DNA from: Leisingera daeponensis
Lineage (GTDB): Bacteria; Pseudomonadota; Alphaproteobacteria; Rhodobacterales; Rhodobacteraceae
DNA length: 64,000 nt
Direction of reading: 5' to 3'
Assembly: GCF_019801465.1 (NCBI RefSeq)
Contig: NZ_JAHVJA010000007.1
Span: 124,001-188,000, forward strand
In this document: positions 26,827-37,814 of the stretch, piece after piece
How the letters are laid out: each line of letters opens with the position of its first letter
How positions within the stretch are numbered: the stretch's first letter is position 1
Position numbers and translations under genes: made by a program
Notes under the pieces: generated by a model
Database searches by the model: none
Seen by the model: only the letters and a program-made list of their open reading frames with translations
What the model was told of the DNA's origin: nothing

Positions 26827-27969
26827 TTACTTGCTGGGAACGGCAAAACCGCCGTTGAGCGCACTGACGGCAAGGTCTGGGGCGCTGTTGCGGGTTGCCA
26901 TGCGCTCCAGGTTGACGATGGTCGACAGCATGATGCGGTCATGGCTCCAGTCACTTGGTCGCTGCAGCAGCATTGCCGTTGCCAGCACTGCGCCGGCCAT
27001 TGCCAGGGAAACCACTCCCCAGCCAAGCGTGTTCAGCCCCTGCGGCTGAATTGCCGTGACCGCAATGATCCGCCGTTGCAGCGACGCGCCGCGGCGCGTT
27101 TCACGGCGGTCGACGAGCGCTACCGCCGGGCTGCGGCGGATGAACAATGCCGGGCCGCGTGCAGCATTGGCGCAAGCGCGGATCAGGCATTCGCAATAGG
27201 CGCGCACATCGAAAGAGGGCCGCGCCATCAGGGCCTGATCGCAGGCAAATTCGCGCAGCAGCCGCACCTCGCGCCGCCACAGGTAAAACGCGGGGTTCCA
27301 GAACAACAGGGGGCGGAGAATCTCCAGCAGGAACTCGCACTCGATGTCGCGCTGGCGGAAGTGCTGCAGTTCATGCGCGATGGTCAGGCGCAGGTCGCGC
27401 GGGTCATTCAGCAGCTGTGTGGGCAGCACCACATAGCGGCAAAACGGCCCGCGTGTTGAATAGGCCACACGGATCTCATCGGACACCATCAGCTGCATCC
27501 GGCCGATGCGTTTCCAAATAAAGGCATTTGACAGATTCTGGCGCAGCCGGAAAACAGATACAGCGACATGCGCCAGGCAGATCAGCATCCCGGCGGCAAA
27601 GGCGGCCGCTACCGCCTGCGCCCAGGCCGGCTGCAGGCTGGTGAGGCCGCGCACCGCATCCTCGCGCAGGCCCAAGGTGGTCTCGAAGGTGCCTGCGCTC
27701 ATGCTGACATTGCCTTGCAGATACTGCGATACCAGCATGTCGGAAAAATTCGGCGGATGGGCGATGACGAAGCGGGTGAAAGCGAGGATCAGCAGCGGTG
27801 AAGCCGCCAGAAGCACTGTCATTCCGTTCAACAGCCGCAATTGCGGCCGGTAGGCACGTCCCAGAGGGCTGCGCGCGAGCCCCTTGCGGGCAGCGAACCA
27901 CAACAGCGTGCCCGCCAGCAGCAGTATGTTCAGATCGATATAGGCATTCAGCAGAACATCAGCGTTCAT
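26827..27969 (-). CDS. M56 family membrane metallopeptidase (BlaR1/MecR1-like, no sensor domain)
   Basis: The 380-residue protein starts at ATG 27969, with GGGG at -4, inside the last codons of blaI (11-bp overlap); an upstream in-frame start at 27987 lies further into blaI. TM segments are at about 8-28, 48-68, 118-138 and 315-335. The zinc motif HELQH is at 199-203, with the downstream REFACDQ supplying the third ligand. In BlaR1 this peptidase cleaves BlaI after ligand sensing. Here the penicillin-binding extracellular domain is absent, so beta-lactam sensing as in Staphylococcus cannot be assumed. It forms an operon with blaI. Confidence 0.88.
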   Translation of the reverse strand: MNADVLLNAYIDLNILLLAGTLLWFAARKGLARSPLGRAYRPQLRLLNGMTVLLAASPLLILAFTRFVIAHPPNFSDMLVSQYLQGNVSMSAGTFETTLGLREDAVRGLTSLQPAWAQAVAAAFAAGMLICLAHVAVSVFRLRQNLSNAFIWKRIGRMQLMVSDEIRVAYSTRGPFCRYVVLPTQLLNDPRDLRLTIAHELQHFRQRDIECEFLLEILRPLLFWNPAFYLWRREVRLLREFACDQALMARPSFDVRAYCECLIRACANAARGPALFIRRSPAVALVDRRETRRGASLQRRIIAVTAIQPQGLNTLGWGVVSLAMAGAVLATAMLLQRPSDWSHDRIMLSTIVNLERMATRNSAPDLAVSALNGGFAVPSK

Positions 27970-28375
27970 TATCCCCCAGCCTTTCATCCAAGAGCGCCCG
28001 CATCTCCTCGAGCATCTCGTCGGTCACATCCTCATCATCGACCAGCCGCGCCACCAATGCGGCGGGCGCGCCGTTGAAAAGCTTGCTCGAAAGGTTCTTC
28101 AGAGATGTTTTCTGATACTCTGCCTTGGGAACGGCGGGGCGGTACACCAGGGAGCGGTCCTTGCGCTCGCTGGTGAGAAAGCCCTTCTGTTCCATGATCT
28201 TGAGAACCGTGGCCACCGAGGTATAGGCGCGTTCCTGCATCTTGTTCAGTTCGGCCAGGATGTCGCGCACGGTGCCGCCGCCCATGTCCCAGACCACGGT
28301 CATGAATTCCAGCTCAACCTCGGTCAGCAGGGAAGTGTCGTGTTTCTTGCGCATCGCCTCGGCAGTCCGGCTCAT
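27959..28375 (-). CDS. blaI: BlaI/MecI/CopY family repressor
   Basis: The 138-residue winged-helix protein matches the family: LTEVELEFMTVVWDMGGGTVRDIL, then the recognition helix region YTSVATVLKIMEQKGFL and the wing SLVYRPAV, followed by a C-terminal dimerisation helix set. It should repress itself and the downstream M56 gene, and be inactivated by proteolysis. The 11-bp overlap with the peptidase gene fits a stoichiometric sensor-repressor pair. The regulated target, if other than itself, is not evident: no beta-lactamase gene lies nearby. Confidence 0.92.
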   Translation of the reverse strand: MSRTAEAMRKKHDTSLLTEVELEFMTVVWDMGGGTVRDILAELNKMQERAYTSVATVLKIMEQKGFLTSERKDRSLVYRPAVPKAEYQKTSLKNLSSKLFNGAPAALVARLVDDEDVTDEMLEEMRALLDERLGDNER

Positions 28376-28398
28376 GTGATCGTTCCAGTCATGCTAGG

Positions 28399-28412
28399 GG
28401 AAGCAGGCTTCC
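28399..28412. promoter_or_regulatory. Palindrome upstream of blaI, candidate operator
   Basis: GGAAGC-AG-GCTTCC is a perfect 6-bp inverted repeat 24 bp before the blaI start, the position expected for an autoregulatory operator. It does not match the TACA/TGTA core known from Gram-positive BlaI sites, so this is inference from position and symmetry. The rest of 28376-28619 shows nothing else. Confidence 0.35.
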
Positions 28413-28619
28413 GTGAAAACTATTTTTTTAGAAGATGCGCGGCGGCTGGGCTTTGTTGTCAATATGTGCGCCGTCACGCGAGGCTTCTCAGCAGGTTGCG
28501 GGGCCAGGGGCCGGTCTTTGCGGTGGTCCCTGGCGCATTGGTTCAGGGTTTGGCCGGGAAGGCTTTGCAGGGCAGGTTTGCCTTCAAGGCCTGTCCCGAT
28601 TGTGTATGGGCTCAGCTCA

Positions 28620-28898
28620 TTAGACCTTCCAGAAGCAGAAGATACCCCAGGCGATTGACAGGCCCAGCGGCCACCACAGCGGCATCCCCACCAGGCCCAG
28701 CCAGGCCAGGAAGATGTAGGAGGTGCCGAGCAGGCTGATGAACAGCCGGTCGCCGCGGGTGGTGGTGAGGCCCAGCACGCCTTTGCGGGCCGCGCCGCCG
28801 GGGTGGCGGATTTCGGCGATGATCAGCACGCCGATGGCACTGAAGATACCGATGAACAACAGGGCAGTGGGCCAGGTCCAGGCCATCCATGAAAGCAT
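28620..28898 (-). CDS. glpU: Small membrane subunit of glycerol ABC transporter (DUF2160)
   Basis: The 92-residue protein has three hydrophobic helices (about 8-28, 50-67 and 72-88) with the loop GVLGLTTTRGDRLFISLLGTS typical of DUF2160. This small protein occurs almost only beside the GlpSTPQ glycerol transporter of rhizobia and relatives and is thought to assist the permease. ATG 28898 is preferred over GTG one codon earlier because GGAGG lies 5 bp upstream of it; it overlaps the glpQ stop by 1 bp. Last gene of the operon. Confidence 0.85.
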   Translation of the reverse strand: MLSWMAWTWPTALLFIGIFSAIGVLIIAEIRHPGGAARKGVLGLTTTRGDRLFISLLGTSYIFLAWLGLVGMPLWWPLGLSIAWGIFCFWKV

Positions 28899-29695
28899 CA
28901 CACCCTCCCCATCGCGAAGCCCTTCGCGATGTAGTTGCGGACGAACCAGATCACGATGGCGCCCGGAATGATTGTCAGAGTTCCCGCCGCCGCCAGCAGC
29001 CCCAGTTCATAGCCCGCGGAGGACGCGGTCTTGGTCATGGTGGCGGCAATCGGCTTTGCGGCGACGGCGGTCAGGGTCTTGGCGAGCAGCAGTTCCACCC
29101 AGGAGAACATGAAGCAGAAGAAAGCTGCCACACCCACGCCCGCCTTGATCGACGGAATGAAGATCGTCGCAAAGAAGCGCGGGAACGAATAGCCGTCGAC
29201 GAATGCGGTCTCGTCCAGCTCCTTGGGCACGCCCCCCATGAAGCCTTCCAGGATCCACACCGCCAGCGGGATGTTGAACAGGCAATGCGCCAGGGCGACG
29301 GCCAGGTGGGTGTCGAACAGCTCCACCGCGGAATAGAGCTGGAAGAACGGAAGGGCGAACACCGCTGCAGGCGCCATCCGGTTGGTCAGCAGCCAGAAGA
29401 ACAGCTGCTTGTCGCCCAAAAACCGGTAGCGGCTGAAGGCATAAGCCGCCGGCAGCGCCACCGCGATGGAGATCACCGTGTTGATCGACACATAGGCGAT
29501 CGAGTTGATGTAGCCCCAGTACCAGCTGGGATCGGTGAAGATGGTCTTGTAGTTGTCCAGCGTGAAAGTCTGCGGGAACAGCGAGAAGCCCGCGAGAATT
29601 TCATTGGTCGTCTTGAAGCTCATCGCCACCAGCCAGTAGATCGGCAGCATGAGGAACAGGATATAGACGATGGGGACGATGGATCGTTTCTGCAT
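28898..29695 (-). CDS. glpQ: Glycerol ABC transporter permease
   Basis: The 265-residue permease of the MalG-type family has six predicted helices and the EAA-like cytoplasmic loop DETAFVDGYSFPRFFATIFIP (about 169-189), which contacts the ATPase. It carries substrate across the inner membrane as a heterodimer with GlpP. ATG 29695 is preceded by GGGAGGG. The gene sits between glpP (13 bp gap) and glpU (1-bp overlap). Confidence 0.9.
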   Translation of the reverse strand: MQKRSIVPIVYILFLMLPIYWLVAMSFKTTNEILAGFSLFPQTFTLDNYKTIFTDPSWYWGYINSIAYVSINTVISIAVALPAAYAFSRYRFLGDKQLFFWLLTNRMAPAAVFALPFFQLYSAVELFDTHLAVALAHCLFNIPLAVWILEGFMGGVPKELDETAFVDGYSFPRFFATIFIPSIKAGVGVAAFFCFMFSWVELLLAKTLTAVAAKPIAATMTKTASSAGYELGLLAAAGTLTIIPGAIVIWFVRNYIAKGFAMGRV

Positions 29696-29708
29696 TGTGG
29701 TCCCTCCC

Positions 29709-30571
29709 TTAGTTCAGGTCGTCTTTGGTCATCAGCGTGTAGAACAGCCAGCTGACCAACAGAGTGATTGCGAAATAGATGAGCGACATGGCAGCGGCTG
29801 GGCCGAGGTCGAACTGGCCAAGCGCGATTTTCACCAGGTCGATCGACAACAGCGTGGTGGAGTTGCCGGGACCGCCGCCGGTGAGCACGAACGGCTCAGT
29901 GTAGATGTTGAAGCTGTCCATGAAGCGCAGCAGGATGGCGATGGTCAGCACCGTTTTCATCTTCGGCAGCTGGATAAACCGGAACACCGCCCAGTTGGAG
30001 GCGCCGTCAATCTTGGCCGCCTGGTAATAGGCGTCGGGGATCGACACCAGGCCCGCGTAGGACAGCAGCACCACGAGCGAGGTCCAGTGCCACACGTCCA
30101 TGGTGACAATGGTCACCCAAGCCGCAACCGGATCCTGGGTCATGTCATAGGAGATACCCAGCACATGGTTCAGGAAGTAGCCCAACAGGCCGATGTCGGG
30201 CAGGGTGAAGATGTTCCACATCGCGCCGACCACGTTCCACGGAATCAGCATCGGCAGCGCCATCAGCACCAGGCACACCGGCACCCAGAAGCCCTTGCGC
30301 GGCATCGACAGCGCAATCGCGATGCCCAGCGGCACCTCGATGATCAGGATCAGGAAGGTGAACATGAACTGGCGGCCAAGCGCCGCGTGAAAGCGGTCGG
30401 AGCGCAGGATCTGCTGGAACCAGTCCAGCCCCTGCCAGAAGAACACGTTGTCGCCGAAGGTCTCCTGCACCGAGTAGTTGACCACCGTCATCATCGGAAT
30501 GAGCGCGTTGAAGGCGACCAGCGCCAGCACCGGCAGGACAAAGAACCAGGCTTTCTGGTTTTCGGTTTTCA

Positions 30572-30572
<1 letters not shown>
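29709..30572 (-). CDS. glpP: Glycerol ABC transporter permease
   Basis: The 287-residue MalF-type permease begins MKTENQKAWFFVLPVLALV, with six helices and the EAA-like loop YYQAAKIDGASNWAVFRFIQ (about 183-202) facing the ATPase pair. The start at 30572 overlaps the glpT stop by 1 bp (TGATG); the longer frame to 30737 would run through glpT and is rejected. It pairs with GlpQ. Confidence 0.9.
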
Positions 30573-31672
<1,100 letters not shown>

Positions 31673-31679
31673 TGATGCC

Positions 31680-32744
<1,065 letters not shown>

Positions 32745-32810
32745 CTTGCTTTGACTTTCTGGCAGGCGGCCTGTTTGCGCGCGGGGCAGGGGCGCGCTGG
32801 AATCTTAGGG

Positions 32811-32849
32811 AAAAAGGCCCCGGATGACGGAAAGGGGTCCTCCGGGGCC
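32811..32849 (-). terminator. Terminator/attenuator between glpV and glpS
   Basis: A perfect 9-bp stem (TCCGGGGCC 32841-32849 with GGCCCCGGA 32816-32824) is followed on the minus strand by five T (32811-32815). It sits just upstream of glpS and downstream of glpV, where partial termination would leave more of the binding protein than of the other subunits. Confidence 0.7.
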
Positions 32850-32856
32850 TGATGCA

Positions 32857-32889
32857 GCCCGGCCAGATGATGGGGATCGCTGGCCGGGC
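32857..32889 (-). repeat. Stem-loop after glpV
   Basis: GCCCGGCCAG (32857-32866) and CTGGCCGGGC (32880-32889) form a perfect 10-bp inverted repeat with a 13-base loop, 12 bp past the glpV stop and 8 bp before the terminator stem. It probably protects the 3' end of glpV mRNA. Confidence 0.6.
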
Positions 32890-32901
32890 CGGGAGGAGGC
32901 C

Positions 32902-34635
32902 TTAGTTGGTTGCCCAGCGGGCCACCAGCTCGTCATAGTTGACGGTCTGGCCCTGCGGCTTCTCGTTCTCCAGCGGCGGCTTGGCGCCGCCATTGGCGTA
33001 CCACCACTCCGCGTCTTTCTCTTCGTTCAGGCGCGGGCCGCAGCCGCCATAGACATTCGCCTGCTCGTCTGCGCGCTGCATACGGGCCATGGTGATGTCC
33101 ATTTCCTCGGCCAGACGGTCCATCGCTTCCTGCGGTGTGAAGGCGCCGGAGTTCACGTCACCGATTTGCTGCCACCAGATCTGGGCCAGCTTCGGATAGT
33201 CCGGCACGTTGATGCCGGTCGGTGACCATGCCACTCGGTCAGGCGAGCGGTAGAACTCGACCAGGCCGCCCAGCTTGGGTGCGCGCTCGGTGAAGCTTTC
33301 GTGGTTCACGGAAGAGTCGCGGATGAAGGTCAGGCCAACGTGCGATTTCTTCACGTCCACGGTTTTGGAGACGACGAACTGGGCATAGAGCCAGGCAGCC
33401 TGAGCACGGTCCAGCGGGGTGGACTTGAGGAAGGTCCAGGAGCCCACGTCCTGATAGCCAACCTTCTGGCCTTCTTCCCAGTAGGGGCCGTGCGGGCTGG
33501 GCGCCATCCGCCACAGCGGGCTGCCCTCGGCGTCGACGGTGTTGTTGCCTTCGGACTGCGGCTTCACCATGTCGGCGGTGAAGGCGGTGTACCAGAAGAT
33601 TTGCTGTGCCACGTTGCCCTGTGCCAGTGCCGGCAGCGACTGGTAGAAGTCATAGGACGCCGCACCCGGAGGTGCGTACTTGCGCAGCCATTCGTCCCAC
33701 TTGCGGATCGCATAGACCGCTGCCGGGCCGTTGGCGGCGCCGCCGCGGGTCACGCTGGCACCTGCCGGGTTGCAGGAGCCTTCTTCCATGCGGATGCCCC
33801 ATTCGTCGATCGGCACGCCGTTCGGCTCACCTTTGGAGCCAGCACCGGCCATCGACAGCCAGGCATCGGTCATCCGCCAGCCAAGGTCCGGCGCACGCTT
33901 GCCGTAATCCATGTGGCCATAGATCGCGGTGCCGTCGATTTCCTTGACGTGCTCGCTGAAGAACTCGGCAATGTCCTCATACGCGGACCAGTTGACCGGA
34001 ACGCCCAGGTCATAGCCGTATTTTTCCTTGAATGCGGCCTGCAGGTCTTCGCGGTCGAACCAGTCCTTGCGGAACCAGTAGAGGTTTGCGAACTGCTGGT
34101 CGGGCAGCTGGTACAGGTCGCCGTCCGGGCCGGTGGTGAACTGGGTGCCCATGAAGTCATCCAGGTCGAGGCCGGGGTTGGTCACGTCCTTGAACTCGCC
34201 TGCCATCATGTCAGTCAGGTTGTAGGCCAGCTGCAGGCGCGAGTGGGTGCCGATCAGGTCGGAGTCATTGACGTAGGCGTCATAGAGATTCCGCTTGGTC
34301 TGCATCTGAGTCTGCACCGCCTGAACGACCTCGCCTTCACCCAGGATCTGGTGGTTCACCTTGATGCCGGTGATTTCCTCGAAGGCCTTGGTCAGCACCT
34401 CGGATTCATAGCTGTGCGTCGGAATGCCTTCGGACAGCACGTTGATTTCCATGCCCTTGTAGGGCTCGGCCGCCTTGATGAACCATTGCAGCTCCGACAG
34501 CTGTTCATCTTTGGTCAAAACCGACGGCTGGAATTCTTCATCAATCCATTTCTTGGCGGCCGTTTCATCGGCATGCGCCATTGTTCCCGCAACCACCGCA
34601 CAAACGGCCGCTGCGGACAAAAGATACCTGCGCAT
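32902..34635 (-). CDS. glpV: Glycerol ABC transporter substrate-binding protein
   Basis: The 577-residue periplasmic protein, long for a class-D solute-binding protein but usual for the GlpV/DUF-type family, has a signal peptide (MRRYLLSAAAVCAVVAGTMAHA, cleavage about residue 22). IPTHSYESEVLTKAFEEITGI lies near the N-terminus, and TTGPDGDLYQLPDQQFANLYWFRKDW follows. It captures glycerol and hands it to GlpPQ. The start has GGGAGGAAAAG upstream. It is the first gene of the operon, in contrast to the glpSTPQUV order of rhizobia, and no glpD/glpK/glpR lies next to it. Confidence 0.9.
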   Translation of the reverse strand: MRRYLLSAAAVCAVVAGTMAHADETAAKKWIDEEFQPSVLTKDEQLSELQWFIKAAEPYKGMEINVLSEGIPTHSYESEVLTKAFEEITGIKVNHQILGEGEVVQAVQTQMQTKRNLYDAYVNDSDLIGTHSRLQLAYNLTDMMAGEFKDVTNPGLDLDDFMGTQFTTGPDGDLYQLPDQQFANLYWFRKDWFDREDLQAAFKEKYGYDLGVPVNWSAYEDIAEFFSEHVKEIDGTAIYGHMDYGKRAPDLGWRMTDAWLSMAGAGSKGEPNGVPIDEWGIRMEEGSCNPAGASVTRGGAANGPAAVYAIRKWDEWLRKYAPPGAASYDFYQSLPALAQGNVAQQIFWYTAFTADMVKPQSEGNNTVDAEGSPLWRMAPSPHGPYWEEGQKVGYQDVGSWTFLKSTPLDRAQAAWLYAQFVVSKTVDVKKSHVGLTFIRDSSVNHESFTERAPKLGGLVEFYRSPDRVAWSPTGINVPDYPKLAQIWWQQIGDVNSGAFTPQEAMDRLAEEMDITMARMQRADEQANVYGGCGPRLNEEKDAEWWYANGGAKPPLENEKPQGQTVNYDELVARWATN

Positions 34636-34696
34636 CTTTTCCTCCCTGAAAAGTCTGTAAGGTCAGTAATGCACTCCAGGCACCTGACTGTTACAG

Positions 34697-34725
34697 AGTT
34701 TTCATATCTTGGATTATGTTGTCAA
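34697..34725 (-). promoter_or_regulatory. Candidate glpV promoter
   Basis: On the minus strand a perfect TTGACA (34720-34725) is followed after 17 bp by AAAACT (34697-34702), giving a start of transcription about 55 bp before glpV. The -35 is strong and the -10 weak, which suits a regulated promoter. Confidence 0.45.
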
Positions 34726-34734
34726 ACTAATTTT

Positions 34735-34751
34735 TTAGTAATGCATACTAA
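34735..34751. promoter_or_regulatory. Inverted repeat just upstream of the glpV -35 box
   Basis: TTAGTA-N5-TACTAA forms perfect 6-bp arms. It lies 9 bp upstream of the proposed -35, a typical activator or repressor position. The regulator is unknown. Confidence 0.45.
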
Positions 34752-34913
34752 TTTGTTTTTAAAGGAAAAAGTAATTTTCTGAAGAGCGTGTTTTGCAAGT
34801 TCGGGCATGCCGCATTGCAGCATTGCGGGTTGTGACGCTACGCAACTTCTCGCCCGGCTTGCGTTGAAAAAAAAGCAGTCGCCGTGCCAGGGCATTCCCG
34901 CTACAGAGACGGC

Positions 34914-36032
34914 ATGACGCAAGAAAGCACATTCGAGATTTTCCTGACCGCGCCGCCGGGACTGGAACAGGCGCTGCTGGCTGAGGCCAAAGAGCTGGGT
35001 TTTGCCGCACCCAAGGCTGTGCCGGGCGGGGTAACGGTGCAGGGCGGCTGGACGGAGGTCTGGCGTGCCAACCTGTCAGTGCGCGGTGCCGCGCGGGTGC
35101 TGGCGCGCATCGGCGAATTCCGCGCCTTCCATCTTGCTCAGCTCGACAAACGCGCGCGCAAGTTCCCCTGGGGCGATGTGCTGCGCCCGGACGTGCCGGT
35201 AAAGGTCGAGGTTGCCACCAACAAGAAATCCAAGATCTACCACGCAGGCGCAGCCGCCCAGCGGGTGGAAAAGGCCATTGCCGAAACGCTCGGCGCCCCC
35301 GTCACCAAGGATGCCGAGCTGACGGTGAAGCTGCGCATCGAGGACAACCTCTGCGTCTTCAGCGTCGACACCTCGGGCGAGGGGCTGCACAAGCGCGGCC
35401 ATAAATCGGCGGTCGGCAAGGCACCGATGCGGGAGAACCTCGCTGCCCTGTTCCTGCGCGAATGCGGCTTTGACGGAACGGAACCGGTTATTGACCCGAT
35501 GTGCGGCTCCGGCACCTTTGTGATCGAAGCGGCGGAGATCGCCAAGGGCCTGCTGCCCGGCCGCAGCCGCAGCTATGCCTTTGAACAGCTAGCGACCTTT
35601 GATGCGGGCGCTTGGGCAGAACTGAAGCAGCAGGCCGAGACGCGCGAAACGGACATGCTGTTCCACGGCTCCGACCGCAACGCGGGCGCCGTTGAGATGG
35701 CAGCAGCAAACGCGGACCGGGCGGGCGTGCACGAATGCACCCGTTTTGCCCAAGCCGCGGTCAGCGACCTGCAGCGCCCGGATGGCCCGCCGGGCCTGGT
35801 CATCGTCAATCCGCCCTATGGCGCCAGGATCGGCAATAAGAAACTGCTCTATGCCCTCTACGGCGCGTTGGGGCAGGTACTGACGGAGCGGTTCTCCGGC
35901 TGGCGCGTGGGTATTGTGACCTCGGAAACCAGTCTGGCCAAGGCCACCAATCTTCCGTTTCTCCCGTTCGGCGCGCCGGTCGCACATGGCGGGTTGAAAA
36001 TACGCCTGTTCAAGACCGGTCCGCTGCCCTGA
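34914..36032 (+). CDS. THUMP-domain class I SAM-dependent RNA methyltransferase (RlmL-N/YcbY-like)
   Basis: The 372-residue protein has an N-terminal THUMP-type region (about 40-155, EVATNKKSKIYHAGAAAQRVEKAI) and a C-terminal Rossmann methyltransferase with motif I VIDPMCGSGT (192-201) and the N6-adenine/N2-guanine catalytic motif NPPYG (299-303). The family methylates guanines in 23S rRNA (RlmL N-terminal type) or tRNA. The start at 34914 is preferred over 34884 because the conserved sequence begins FEIFLTAPPGLEQALLAEA. It is divergent from glpV. Confidence 0.88.
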   Translation: MTQESTFEIFLTAPPGLEQALLAEAKELGFAAPKAVPGGVTVQGGWTEVWRANLSVRGAARVLARIGEFRAFHLAQLDKRARKFPWGDVLRPDVPVKVEVATNKKSKIYHAGAAAQRVEKAIAETLGAPVTKDAELTVKLRIEDNLCVFSVDTSGEGLHKRGHKSAVGKAPMRENLAALFLRECGFDGTEPVIDPMCGSGTFVIEAAEIAKGLLPGRSRSYAFEQLATFDAGAWAELKQQAETRETDMLFHGSDRNAGAVEMAAANADRAGVHECTRFAQAAVSDLQRPDGPPGLVIVNPPYGARIGNKKLLYALYGALGQVLTERFSGWRVGIVTSETSLAKATNLPFLPFGAPVAHGGLKIRLFKTGPLP

Positions 36033-36131
36033 GGCACTGTTCCCGGCGATGTCTTCGTGACGCATCGTCCGGGTTTCCAGCCTGCACCCGGAACGGCTAA
36101 CCTGCCGGTCGGAGCAGACGGTGGAGGAACC

Positions 36132-36932
36132 ATGCAGCAGGCCGAAGATTTCCGCGCGGAAAGCCACGTCCTGGCGGCCATTCTGGAGGACCTGCCAGAG
36201 GCGGAGTTTCACCGCGAAACCCAGTTCAAGGGCTGGACCATCGACCATGTGCTGGGGCATCTGCACCTGTTCAATGCTGCGGCAGAGGCGTCGCTACAGG
36301 GGGAAGACGCTTTTGCAGCTTTCATCGCGCCGGTCCTGCGGGACATGCAGACCGGCCGTTCCATTCTGGCATGCCAGTTCCCCTGGCTGGACGGCCTCAG
36401 CGGCCGGGCTTTGTTCGAGGCGTGGCGGGAGGGGGCAGAGCGCTGTGCTGATGCTTTCACAGCGGCGGAGCCAAAATCGCGGCTGAAATGGATCGGGCCG
36501 GACATGAGCGCGCTCAGCTCGGTCACAGCCCGGCAGATGGAAACCTGGGCACACGGGCAAGAGGTGTTCGACCTGCTGGGACAAGAGCGGCAGGAGCACG
36601 ACCGTATCCGCAACATCGCGCATCTCGGAGTGGCGACTTTCGGCTGGAGCTTCCGAAACCGTGCGCTGGAGGTGCCGGAGCCTGCGCCCTTTGTGCAGCT
36701 GACCGGGCCATCGGGGGCGGTCTGGGATTGGAACGCACCCCAGGATTCCAATTTTGTCAAAGGCTCCGCGGTGGAATTCGCACGGGTTGTCACACAGGTG
36801 CGCAGCATCGATGACACCCGCCTGCTGGTCCGAGGGCCGGCAGCGGCTGACTGGATGCGGATCGGCCAGTGCTTTGCCGGCCCGCCGGAAACGCCGTCAG
36901 GCAGGGGAACACGCTTCAGGGCAGGTGCCTGA
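36132..36932 (+). CDS. TIGR03084-like protein (mycothiol-dependent maleylpyruvate isomerase fold)
   Basis: The 266-residue protein begins at ATG 36132, with GGTGGAGGAACC just upstream. A DinB-like helical bundle has a metal-type pattern: H44-type GWTIDHVLGHLHLFNAA (His pair) and METWAHGQEVFDLLG (His). An additional C-terminal domain (about 175-260) has GWSFRNRALEVPEP and GPAAADWMRIGQCF, the latter like an SCP-type domain. The function of this subfamily is not established. It follows the RNA methyltransferase by 99 bp and is convergent with the DgoK-like gene. Confidence 0.75.
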   Translation: MQQAEDFRAESHVLAAILEDLPEAEFHRETQFKGWTIDHVLGHLHLFNAAAEASLQGEDAFAAFIAPVLRDMQTGRSILACQFPWLDGLSGRALFEAWREGAERCADAFTAAEPKSRLKWIGPDMSALSSVTARQMETWAHGQEVFDLLGQERQEHDRIRNIAHLGVATFGWSFRNRALEVPEPAPFVQLTGPSGAVWDWNAPQDSNFVKGSAVEFARVVTQVRSIDDTRLLVRGPAAADWMRIGQCFAGPPETPSGRGTRFRAGA

Positions 36933-36962
36933 AGGAGCCGGGAAATCAGGCTGACGCTGGGG

Positions 36963-37814
36963 TTAGCTGGCGGACCAGGCTCTGGTAAGCCCCTCCAGCG
37001 TCATGCGGCGGGAATCCGCCAGCGTGACTGGCAGCGCCTGCGCTTCCAGCGTGGCGGCATAGAGCGGCTCCAGCGGCGCTTCGGCAAGCAGGGCTACATT
37101 CTGGCCGAGCCAATAGGGGCGGGCAGCGGCCAGCTCAGCTCCCAGCAGCAGTCCCCATAGCCGCCCGCGCGCAGCTTCTGAGGTCAGCTGCCCCAGGGCC
37201 GCTGCCGCCTGCACCGATGCCAGCCGCGCCGCCAGCAGTTCCGGCTTGGAAATCCCGTCGGCCGCCGCCTCTGTCAGCGCCGCTTTATCCCATTCGCCAG
37301 TTGCCTCCATTACCATCTGCCGGGCAACTGCTGCCGCCAGTCGCCCGCTCAGCGCGCTTTGAAAACTGACCGCTTCCCTGGCGCTGACCTGGACCCAATG
37401 CGTCACGAACGTGCCCGGCAGGCAGACCACCCCGTCCCATTCAGGGTTCAGCCGCAGGAAGCCGGTCAGTCTGGCTGCCGCCGCCTGTATCAGCCCCGCA
37501 GGCGCAGATTGGCTCAGACCCGGCAGAGCATGGACGGTTAGCTCTTCCAGTCGCGCTCGGGTCAGCGGCAGCTTGGCGGGTTCTGCGGGTACCGCCTGCG
37601 GCGCCGCAAGGCCGCTGCCGCCCAGCACCACCGGCAGCGTTGAGCCTGCCAGCGCCTGACGCAAGCCCGCGGCCACAGCTGTTTTGCTATGGTCCTGCAG
37701 ATGCAGCACCTGCGCCGGGCCTGCCGTGCCTCCGGTCACGGCCCAGGCCGTCAGTGTCTTCCCGTCGAGATTGGCGGCCAGCCAGCTGGCGCCGCTGCCG
37801 GTAGACTGCATCAT
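36963..37814 (-). CDS. 2-dehydro-3-deoxygalactonokinase-like protein
   Basis: The 283-residue protein resembles DgoK: the N-terminal strand GASWLAANLDGKTLTAW, and WDGVVCLPGTFVTHWVQVS (about 126-144) where typical DgoK has an LPGTHSKWV motif, then SFQSALSGRLAAAVA. The phosphate-binding Asp of the sugar-kinase N-terminus is not obvious, and several motifs are divergent, so activity is uncertain. Two ATGs stand in tandem at 37814 and 37811; GAGGG upstream favours the second. It lies outside any sugar-acid operon here. Confidence 0.6.
   Translation of the reverse strand: MMQSTGSGASWLAANLDGKTLTAWAVTGGTAGPAQVLHLQDHSKTAVAAGLRQALAGSTLPVVLGGSGLAAPQAVPAEPAKLPLTRARLEELTVHALPGLSQSAPAGLIQAAAARLTGFLRLNPEWDGVVCLPGTFVTHWVQVSAREAVSFQSALSGRLAAAVARQMVMEATGEWDKAALTEAAADGISKPELLAARLASVQAAAALGQLTSEAARGRLWGLLLGAELAAARPYWLGQNVALLAEAPLEPLYAATLEAQALPVTLADSRRMTLEGLTRAWSAS

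Noticed and set aside
33301-34782. 493-codon open frame on the plus strand
   Set aside because: Opposite glpV, which has a signal peptide and family motifs; the plus-strand frame runs past the glpV promoter.
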